Assembly: GCF_002964045.1 (NCBI RefSeq)
Contig: NZ_POPB01000364.1
Coordinates: 1 to 43,489, forward strand
Reading direction: 5' to 3'
Source of the DNA: Streptococcus suis
GTDB lineage: Bacteria; Bacillota; Bacilli; Lactobacillales; Streptococcaceae
DNA length: 43,489 nt
Position 1 is the stretch's first letter. Each line of letters begins with the position of its first letter. A program made the translations under genes and the position numbers. Under the pieces are notes generated by a model, which was not told the DNA's origin, made no database searches, and saw nothing but the letters and a program-made list of their open reading frames with translations. Shown here piece after piece: positions 23,028-29,353 of the stretch.

Positions 23028-23358
23028 TCATAAACGATACCATGTTTCCCTTACGGATCAAGCCAAAAGGGACTTAGGAGGGATTCATGACTATATTTTA
23101 CATAATTTCTATAGTCAACAATCTGCCGACAGCAAACTAGACCTTATCCTAACTGCACTTGAAACTCTAGAGACCTTTCCTGAAGCATGTCCTTTGGTGT
23201 CTAGTCGTGGTTACGGGGAATTGACAGATGATGGCAAACGGTACCGATATATGCCAATCGAGAATTATCTAGCTTTTTATTACATTGATAACCATGAGGT
23301 TTATGTTGCAAGGATTTTGAACTCTAAGCAAAATTGGGCTAAATTATTCAATAAATAA
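23020..23358 (+). CDS. RelE/ParE-type toxin
   Basis: A 112-residue protein with TTG 23020 chosen as start (AAAGGA nine bases upstream). An alternative TTG at 23014 is too close to that site. It has the RelE/ParE fold pattern: LTDQAKRDLGGIHDYILHNF, then TFPEACPLVSSRG, then YRYMPIENYLAFYYIDNHEV and VARILNSKQNW at the end. Such toxins cleave mRNA or poison gyrase; which applies cannot be decided here. Its placement between terL and the portal gene is unusual and suggests insertion of a maintenance or anti-phage cassette. Confidence 0.88.
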   Translation: MNNHKRYHVSLTDQAKRDLGGIHDYILHNFYSQQSADSKLDLILTALETLETFPEACPLVSSRGYGELTDDGKRYRYMPIENYLAFYYIDNHEVYVARILNSKQNWAKLFNK

Positions 23359-23400
23359 CGGCCATTTTTCTATGCGAAAATTAAGGAAAAGGTATTCTCA

Positions 23401-23565
23401 GTGGTTATAAAAAATAATATTCCCATAAATAAATCTGATGACTGTTATTGTCTATTAGATATGGAACAGGCAACACCTACAGTTGTTGAACAATCAACAT
23501 TGGATGATGTTACAACTTCGGTTTTTTCACGCCATATTGATGCTTTTAGAGAGTTGGCAAAATAG
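23401..23565 (+). pseudogene. Remnant frame downstream of the toxin gene
   Basis: The frame stays open from the toxin stop codon to a TAG at 23563-23565. A GTG at 23401 or ATG at 23461 could start it, but neither has a ribosome binding site. The end reads MEQATPTVVEQSTLDDVTTS then VFSRHIDAFRELAK, with protein-like composition. I do not recognise it. It is probably the tail of a decayed gene from the same inserted segment. The rest of 23359-23681 holds only this remnant and the terminator. Confidence 0.45.
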
Positions 23566-23634
23566 GAATGTTGACTATTGCACAGAACAGTAAATTGTAA
23601 TGATGTTAGTTGAAATTTCATATCACAATTCAAT

Positions 23635-23661
23635 GCATCTCCAAAGGGGAGGTGCTTTTTT
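23635..23661 (+). terminator. Terminator ahead of the portal gene
   Basis: GCATCTCC (23635-23642) pairs with GGAGGTGC (23648-23655), with one wobble, around a five-base loop, followed by six T residues. It would end the toxin-antitoxin transcript, but it also sits in the path of late transcription into the head genes. Confidence 0.75.
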
Positions 23662-23681
23662 CGTACTCAAAAGGAGGAACT

Positions 23682-24965
23682 ATGGGACTACTAGATTTAT
23701 TGGGACGTAAGCGGGCTAGAGATAAACCACGAAATAGTTATGAAGGTCAGGACTTTTCATATCTGTTTGGACGAACGACCAGTGGGGAGAATGTGGATGA
23801 GTTTAAAGCTATGCAGACAACAGCTGTTTATGCTTGTGTCCGCATCTTAGCTGAAGCAGTTGCTTCACTACCCATTCATGTTTATGAGAGAACGGCAACT
23901 GGAAAGGAGAAGAAGGTGGAACATCCCCTTTATTTTCTCTTACATGATGAACCTAACCCTGAGATGTCATCTTTTGTCTTTAGAGAAACCTTGATGACCC
24001 ATCTATTGATATGGGGCAATGCCTATGTCCAGATTATCCGAGATAGGAGTGGACAGGTAATCAGTCTTTACCCACTCTTACCAGATAAGATGTCTGTTCA
24101 TCGGGACGAAAGTGGAAAGCTCTATTACAAATACAAGCGTCAGTCAGAAGAAAATCCTAACTTTAAGGAAAAGGGAGATGCTATCTTGAGAGCAGAAGAT
24201 GTTCTTCATGTACCTGGTCTTGGTTTTGATGGCTTGATCGGTTATTCTCCAATTGCCCTTGCAAAAAATGCCATCGGTATGACCTTGGCTACGGAAAACT
24301 ATGGTGCATCATTCTTTAAAAATGGTGCAAATCCTGGTGGTGTTTTGGAACATCCAGGGATTCTCAAGGATCCCAAACGAGTGAGAGATTCATGGAATGC
24401 AGTCTACAATGGGGTAACCAATGCCCATAAAGTGGCAGTTCTTGAGGAAGGGATGAAATACACTCAAATAGGCATTCCACCTGAAGAAGCCCAGTTTCTC
24501 CAAACTAGAAAATTCCAAATTAATGAAATTGCAAGGCTCTACCGCATTCCACCTCATATGGTTGGTGACTTGGAGAAATCCTCATTTTCAAACATTGAGC
24601 AACAATCTCTAGAATTTGTTAAATATACCTTAGACCCCTGGGTAGTTCGTCTCGAACAGGCTTTCAAGAGGTCTCTTTTTTTACCCGAAGAAAAGAAATC
24701 CTACTTTGTGAAGTTTAATGTGGATGGTCTTCTTCGTGGTGATTATCAGAGTCGAATGAATGGTTATGCGATTGGGAGACAAAATGGCTGGCTGTCGACA
24801 AATGATATACGTGAACTTGAGGACTTGAATCTCCTTTCAGATGAGGAAGGAGGTAATCTCTACTTGATAAATGGAAACATGACGAAACTGAAGGATGCAG
24901 GTGGCTTTATGAAACAAGGACCAGTAGAACAAGAAACCCAATCTGAGGAGGAATTGGATGCATAA
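23682..24965 (+). CDS. Portal protein (HK97 family)
   Basis: A 427-residue protein starting at ATG 23682 with AAGGAGG seven bases upstream. Typical portal features are AVYACVRILAEAVASLPIHV, HPLYFLLHDEPNPEMSSFVF, LIWGNAYVQIIRDRSG, and the C-terminal LYRIPPHMVGDLEKSSFSNI. It forms the dodecameric ring through which DNA enters and leaves the head. The stop overlaps the protease gene by eight bases. Confidence 0.95.
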   Translation: MGLLDLLGRKRARDKPRNSYEGQDFSYLFGRTTSGENVDEFKAMQTTAVYACVRILAEAVASLPIHVYERTATGKEKKVEHPLYFLLHDEPNPEMSSFVFRETLMTHLLIWGNAYVQIIRDRSGQVISLYPLLPDKMSVHRDESGKLYYKYKRQSEENPNFKEKGDAILRAEDVLHVPGLGFDGLIGYSPIALAKNAIGMTLATENYGASFFKNGANPGGVLEHPGILKDPKRVRDSWNAVYNGVTNAHKVAVLEEGMKYTQIGIPPEEAQFLQTRKFQINEIARLYRIPPHMVGDLEKSSFSNIEQQSLEFVKYTLDPWVVRLEQAFKRSLFLPEEKKSYFVKFNVDGLLRGDYQSRMNGYAIGRQNGWLSTNDIRELEDLNLLSDEEGGNLYLINGNMTKLKDAGGFMKQGPVEQETQSEEELDA

Positions 24966-25653
24966 GTTTTGGAATTTTACAGAAGATGATAGTGGTCGAA
25001 CACTTCGTATTGAAGGACAGATTGCTGATGAGACGTGGTTTGGCGATGAAGTCACGCCACAAGTATTTAAAAATGATTTACATGCAGGAAGTGGAGACCT
25101 CACCCTCTGGATTAATAGTCCAGGGGGTGATGTTTTTGCGGCGGCTCAAATCTATAACATGTTGATGGATTACAAAGGTGATGTCCATGTCGTAATTGAT
25201 GGCTTAGCCGCAAGTGCTGCTAGTGTCATTGCCATGGCAGGTACAACGGTTTCTATGAGTCCAGTTGCCATGATGATGATTCACAATCCTTGGACAGTCG
25301 CACAAGGTGAAGCCAAGGATATGCAGAAGGTCATTGAAATGTTGGGAGAAATTAAGGAATCCATCATCAATGCCTATGAACTAAGAACAGGACTGTCAAG
25401 AACTAAGCTTTCGCATCTAATGGATTCGGAGTCGTGGTTCAATGCCAAAAAGGCTGTTGAACTAGGCTTTGCGGACAAGATTCTCTTTGACAAACAAGAG
25501 GAACAAGGAAAGGATATTGAGAGTTATTCTTTCAGTCGAAATGTTGCCCAACAAGATTTACTTGTCAAAATGCAGGCGAAACTTGAAGTCCAACAACCAA
25601 AGAAAACAATCCCTATCAATCAGTTGGAAAAACGATTGAATTTGCTCAAATAA
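24958..25653 (+). CDS. ClpP-like prohead protease
   Basis: A 231-residue serine protease of the ClpP/S14 fold. The oxyanion loop is LWINSPGGDVFAA, the nucleophile is Ser86 in GLAASAASVIAMAG, and the histidine is His109 in MMIHNPW. It lies between portal and capsid genes, as in other streptococcal HK97-type phages, and would trim the scaffold region of the capsid protein during head maturation. The C-terminus (about 185-231) is a variable charged tail. Confidence 0.93.
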   Translation: MHKFWNFTEDDSGRTLRIEGQIADETWFGDEVTPQVFKNDLHAGSGDLTLWINSPGGDVFAAAQIYNMLMDYKGDVHVVIDGLAASAASVIAMAGTTVSMSPVAMMMIHNPWTVAQGEAKDMQKVIEMLGEIKESIINAYELRTGLSRTKLSHLMDSESWFNAKKAVELGFADKILFDKQEEQGKDIESYSFSRNVAQQDLLVKMQAKLEVQQPKKTIPINQLEKRLNLLK

Positions 25654-25671
25654 CGAAAGGAATATGAACTG

Positions 25672-26877
25672 ATGTCTACATTACTTGAATTGAAAGAAAA
25701 ACGTAACCTAGCTTGGCAACAAGCAAAAACCTTCCTTGATTCTGTTCGAACAGAAGATGGACTTGTATCTGAGGAAGATTCCAAACGCTATGATGATATG
25801 GAAGCAAAAATCAACCTCTATAATCAAGAAATTGCTCGGTTGGAGCGACAAGAAAAGATTGACCTTGAACTTGCTCAACCAACCTCACAGGCTCTAATTG
25901 GGCAGCCCACTACAGTTCTGAATGACAAGACTACTGAAGAGGAAAAGAAGGGTGTGGCTTCAGATAGCTATGCCAAGACATTTTGGACAAGTGTCCGTAA
26001 GCGTCACTTCTTTGATGTCAAAGATGTCCTTCGAGTTGGGGAAGATACCGAAGGTGGTCATCTTGTTCCTGATGAGTATGAGAAGAAACTGGTTCAAGGA
26101 TTACAAGAAGAGAACTTCTTCCGCAGCCTTGCGACTGTTATCAAAACATCTAGTGGTGAGCGTAAGATTCCTGTTGTGACAGGACATGGTTCAGCATCAT
26201 GGATGGATGAGAATGGTTTATATCCAGAAACAGAAGAAACCTTTGGTCAGGTGACACTCGACTCTCATAAGATTGGTACTGCCATTCGCATTTCAGAAGA
26301 GTTGCTAAACGATTCAGTCTTTGACCTTGAATCCTATATGACAGCTGAATTTGCTCGTCGAATTGGAACGGAAGAAGAAAAGGCATTCTTGATTGGGGAT
26401 GGTTCTAAGAAACCGACAGGTATCTTTACTCAGGCAGAAGTTACAGGTCCAACGACTGCTACAAAGGATATTACCTTTGATGACATGATTGAATTGTATC
26501 ATTCTCTACCAGCACCCTATCGTAAGAACGCAGTTTGGATTTTACATGATACGACTGTCAAAGCTATCCGTAAACTCAAAGATAATAATGGCAATTACAT
26601 TTGGCAGCCATCCACTCAAGCTGGACAACCAGATTTGATTCTAAATCGTCCATACTATACATCAACCTTTGCCCCACTTCCTGAAGCAGGAAACAAGGCC
26701 ATTGCATTTGGTGATTTCTCATATTATTGGATTGCGGATCGTCAAGGTCGTACCTTCAAACGTCTGAATGAACTCTATGCCAATAATGGACAGATTGGTT
26801 TTCTTGCTTCACAACGTGTTGATGGTAAGTTAGTCCTACCTGACGCCGTGAAGACATTAACCGTGAAGGCTAAGTAA
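25672..26877 (+). CDS. Major capsid protein (HK97 family)
   Basis: A 401-residue protein. Residues 1-105 form a charged coiled-coil, delta-like scaffold (YDDMEAKINLYNQEIARLER) that the adjacent protease probably removes. Residues about 125-401 are the HK97-fold capsid (GGHLVPDEYEKKLVQGLQEE, TAIRISEELLNDSVFDLESY, AFLIGDGSKKPTGIF). AAAGGA lies before ATG 25672. It builds the icosahedral head. Confidence 0.95.
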   Translation: MSTLLELKEKRNLAWQQAKTFLDSVRTEDGLVSEEDSKRYDDMEAKINLYNQEIARLERQEKIDLELAQPTSQALIGQPTTVLNDKTTEEEKKGVASDSYAKTFWTSVRKRHFFDVKDVLRVGEDTEGGHLVPDEYEKKLVQGLQEENFFRSLATVIKTSSGERKIPVVTGHGSASWMDENGLYPETEETFGQVTLDSHKIGTAIRISEELLNDSVFDLESYMTAEFARRIGTEEEKAFLIGDGSKKPTGIFTQAEVTGPTTATKDITFDDMIELYHSLPAPYRKNAVWILHDTTVKAIRKLKDNNGNYIWQPSTQAGQPDLILNRPYYTSTFAPLPEAGNKAIAFGDFSYYWIADRQGRTFKRLNELYANNGQIGFLASQRVDGKLVLPDAVKTLTVKAK

Positions 26878-26879
26878 TT

Positions 26880-27137
26880 ATGGTTAGTTTAGCAGAGGCA
26901 AAACAATATCTCAAAGTGGAACACGATGATGAGGATGGACTGATTGAGCAGTTGCTTGAAACCAGTCAAAAACTCTGTGAAGATATTTTGCGACAATCAA
27001 TGTATTCAGATGTTCTAAAGACGGCAATCCTATATGGGGTTGCCTATCTTTATGAACACAGAGAAGATGCCAATCATAAGGAGTTGAAAGAAACACTTTA
27101 TCACTTGTTGTTGGCCGAACGAAAGGATGTGTTCTGA
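26880..27137 (+). CDS. Head-tail connector (gp6-like)
   Basis: An 85-residue, mostly helical protein (MVSLAEAKQYLKVEHDDEDG then LIEQLLETSQKLCEDIL), the pattern of gp6-like connector proteins that dock under the portal. It starts two bases after the capsid stop with only a weak AAGG site, so it depends on coupling. Its stop overlaps the next start by one base. Confidence 0.88.
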   Translation: MVSLAEAKQYLKVEHDDEDGLIEQLLETSQKLCEDILRQSMYSDVLKTAILYGVAYLYEHREDANHKELKETLYHLLLAERKDVF

Positions 27138-27475
27138 TGAAGATTGCACCTTTGAGGGAACGCTTGGTGTTTCATGTTCGACAGATTGTTCAAGATGAGA
27201 TTGGCAATGAAACTTCGACATGGATACCTTTATTTGACCGGTGGTGCTCTTGTCGTCCTCTCACCTTGACTGAAAGGGATGGGAGTGTGACGAAACTGGA
27301 ACAAGAGAAAGTCCAGTTCACCCTCAGGTATGAAAAGGCAATTCTTGCACTTCATTCCTTAACGACACACATTCAATTTCGAGGTCAAACTTATGGGATT
27401 GAGTCTATTGATGGAGATACAGTGCCACGACAACTGATTTACATAGTCGCCATTAAGGAGGAGAGATTTGACTAA
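27137..27475 (+). CDS. Head closure / head-tail adaptor protein
   Basis: A 112-residue beta-rich protein (KIAPLRERLVFHVRQIVQDE, then WCSCRPLTLTERDGS, then IQFRGQTYGIESIDGDTVP), typical of SPP1 gp16-like head-tail adaptors. It would plug and extend the connector. The start overlaps the previous stop by a base and the end overlaps the next gene by eight. Confidence 0.88.
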   Translation: MKIAPLRERLVFHVRQIVQDEIGNETSTWIPLFDRWCSCRPLTLTERDGSVTKLEQEKVQFTLRYEKAILALHSLTTHIQFRGQTYGIESIDGDTVPRQLIYIVAIKEERFD

Positions 27476-27836
27476 AATTGGACTGGATGCACTAGAAACT
27501 GCCATCGCAAATGAGCTGGCGGAATTTGTAGAGGATACAACAGAGGTGATGCGTGAAGTTGTAGAGGAAGTCACCGAGGAATCCATCGTAACCTTGAAAG
27601 TAACGTCACCTAGAAAGAGTGGTTCCTATGCCAAAGGGTGGAAGAGTAAAGCAACGATTGATACCAGTACAGGTCTAACCAAGACTATTCATAATCGAAC
27701 GCCAGGCCTGACGCACCTATTAGAAAATGGTCATGCCAAAATCTCTGGTGGGCGAGTTGAGGGAATTAAGCATATCGCACCCGTTGAGAAACAAGCGATA
27801 CAATCCTTAGAAGAAAAGCTGAGAAAGCGAGTGTGA
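27468..27836 (+). CDS. HK97 gp10-like tail completion protein
   Basis: A 122-residue protein starting at TTG 27468, with GGAGGAGAG spaced correctly. The central signature VTSPRKSGSYAKGWKSK and HLLENGHAKISGGRVEG is characteristic of HK97 gp10-like proteins, which join the tail to the head. The N-terminal helix is acidic. No defects are seen. Confidence 0.9.
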   Translation: MTKIGLDALETAIANELAEFVEDTTEVMREVVEEVTEESIVTLKVTSPRKSGSYAKGWKSKATIDTSTGLTKTIHNRTPGLTHLLENGHAKISGGRVEGIKHIAPVEKQAIQSLEEKLRKRV

Positions 27837-27842
27837 TATGAC

Positions 27843-28169
27843 ATGTTACTGAGCGAATTGTACGCCATTCTCAAAGAATTACAGTTTCCTCTTGCCTACC
27901 ATCATTTTGAGGAGGGGAGTCGTCCAAGACCACCGTATCTGGTTTATTTGGTGACTGATTCAGAAAATCATGGTGCAGACAATTGGACCTATCATAAGCA
28001 GAATAACCTGCTAGTGGAACTCTATACCACCAAGAAAGATTTGGCGACTGAACAAAAGGTGGAGTCATTATTGGACAGCCACCTTATTTACTTTGAAAAA
28101 GTAGATACCTATATCTCTTCTGAGAAACTCTATCAAATAACCTATTACATCACATTACATGGAGGATAA
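27843..28169 (+). CDS. Tail terminator / minor tail protein
   Basis: A 108-residue protein with ATG 27843; the start has little Shine-Dalgarno and follows the previous stop by six bases, so reinitiation is likely. Sequence FPLAYHHFEEGSRPRPPYLV then LVELYTTKKDLATEQKVESL fits the small tail terminator proteins found between gp10-like and tail tube genes. The identity rests mainly on order and length. Confidence 0.8.
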   Translation: MLLSELYAILKELQFPLAYHHFEEGSRPRPPYLVYLVTDSENHGADNWTYHKQNNLLVELYTTKKDLATEQKVESLLDSHLIYFEKVDTYISSEKLYQITYYITLHGG

Positions 28170-28170
28170 T

Positions 28171-28740
28171 ATGGCTGAAAAGAATAAGGTCACCTTTGGA
28201 CTACAAGATGTCCATTGGGCAGAAGTTACAAGCGAAGGTTCTGATGGTACGTTGACATACGGCAATGTAGAACGACTTCGTGGTGCTGCAGAATTAACCC
28301 TTGAACCAACTGGCGATAAGGGTTCATATAAGGCAGACAATATCAATTTTTATACAACAGAGTCAAATGATGGCTATGAGGGAACACTAAAAGTTGCCCT
28401 TCTAACGCAGGAATTTTTGACTCGAGTCCTTGGAGAGCAGTTTGAGGCGACGACAAATACCATTTCAGAAATCGCAAACAGCGAAAAGAAAAATTTTGCG
28501 TTGATGTTCCGTTTCGAAGGGGATAAAAAAGAAACATTACACGTTTTGTATTATTGTTACGCATCTCGTCCGACTGTTGGTTCAAAAACCAAGTCTGGTT
28601 CAGATATCAATGAGGTAGAGTTGACCTTTACTGCCAGTCCTCGCCCACTTGATAAGGTTGTACGTCGACGAACAACAGAGGAAACGAGCGATGAGATTCG
28701 TGAAAACTGGTTCAAGGCAGTTTTTGAGCCTCGTAAGTAA
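28171..28740 (+). CDS. Major tail tube protein (phi13 type)
   Basis: A 189-residue protein, started at ATG 28171 with GGAGG seven bases upstream instead of the earlier ATG within the preceding gene. Typical of the phi13-like tail tube family: NKVTFGLQDVHWAEVTSEGS, then LRGAAELTLEPTGDKGSYKA, then NEVELTFTASPRPLDKVVRR. It polymerises into the tail tube along the tape measure protein. Confidence 0.93.
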   Translation: MAEKNKVTFGLQDVHWAEVTSEGSDGTLTYGNVERLRGAAELTLEPTGDKGSYKADNINFYTTESNDGYEGTLKVALLTQEFLTRVLGEQFEATTNTISEIANSEKKNFALMFRFEGDKKETLHVLYYCYASRPTVGSKTKSGSDINEVELTFTASPRPLDKVVRRRTTEETSDEIRENWFKAVFEPRK

Positions 28741-28751
28741 GGGAGAAGGCA

Positions 28752-29171
28752 ATGAGAGAAAGTATTACCATAGCAGGCACGACCTACGAGTTAGCAACCA
28801 ATGCCTACACACCAATTGCTTATAAAGAGCAGTTTGGTAAGGACTATTTCCAAGACTTATTCTCGATGGTCAATAGTCAAGCAATCTTGGCAAAACTTGA
28901 CCAGTTAGAAGATGGAGAGGAATTACAGGCCCATCATATTGATGTTTCTATTCTGTCTGACTTCGATATGACATTTTTCCATCGAATCTTTTGGGTTTTT
29001 GCGAAGTCAGCCAATCCACGAGTGAAACCATTTGTGGATTTTTATATGGAGATGGAAGAATTTCCAGTGCAGGAAGTAGCCCCTGTCTTGATGAATATGT
29101 TGAACCAAGGGATGTCAACCAGAAAAAAGCAGATGAAACAGAAACAGCGAGTGAAGAAATCTTCACAGTAG
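28752..29171 (+). CDS. Tail assembly chaperone, short form (gpG)
   Basis: A 139-residue protein (MRESITIAGTTYELATNAYT) ending with a basic tail (RKKQMKQKQRVKKSS). Together with the frameshifted long form it chaperones the tape measure protein while the tube assembles. GGGAGAAGG precedes the ATG. The basic tail is exactly where the slippery site lies, so ribosomes that do not slip make this short protein. Confidence 0.9.
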   Translation: MRESITIAGTTYELATNAYTPIAYKEQFGKDYFQDLFSMVNSQAILAKLDQLEDGEELQAHHIDVSILSDFDMTFFHRIFWVFAKSANPRVKPFVDFYMEMEEFPVQEVAPVLMNMLNQGMSTRKKQMKQKQRVKKSSQ

Positions 29172-29335
29172 AGAGTTATTTCTCCTGTTGTAAGGAGACT
29201 GGTCTGACCATTGACGATTTAAAACATATCTCTATTGGGATGGCACTCGACTACCAAACGGACTATGTGGAGATGCGTACTCGAGAAACTACTCAAACAC
29301 GCCCAGCAACTCAAGCTGATTTTGATAATTTCTGA
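28752..29335 (+). CDS. Tail assembly chaperone, frameshifted long form (gpGT)
   Basis: A -1 ribosomal frameshift at A AAA AAG (29123-29129) joins residues up to STRKK of the short form to a second frame (ADETETASEEIFTVESYFSC onward, ending RPATQADFDNF). The total is about 194 residues. The second frame has no start codon of its own in a suitable place and no ribosome binding site. This is the lambda G/GT arrangement found in most long-tailed phages, located as expected just before the tape measure gene. Confidence 0.9.
29123..29129 (+). promoter_or_regulatory. Slippery site A AAA AAG for -1 frameshift
   Basis: The heptamer is phased correctly on the zero frame (AGA AAA AAG), the same sequence used by dnaX. 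The downstream bases allow weak pairing only; no clear stimulatory pseudoknot was seen. Confidence 0.88.
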
Positions 29336-29353
29336 TGGTAGAAAGGAGGGACT

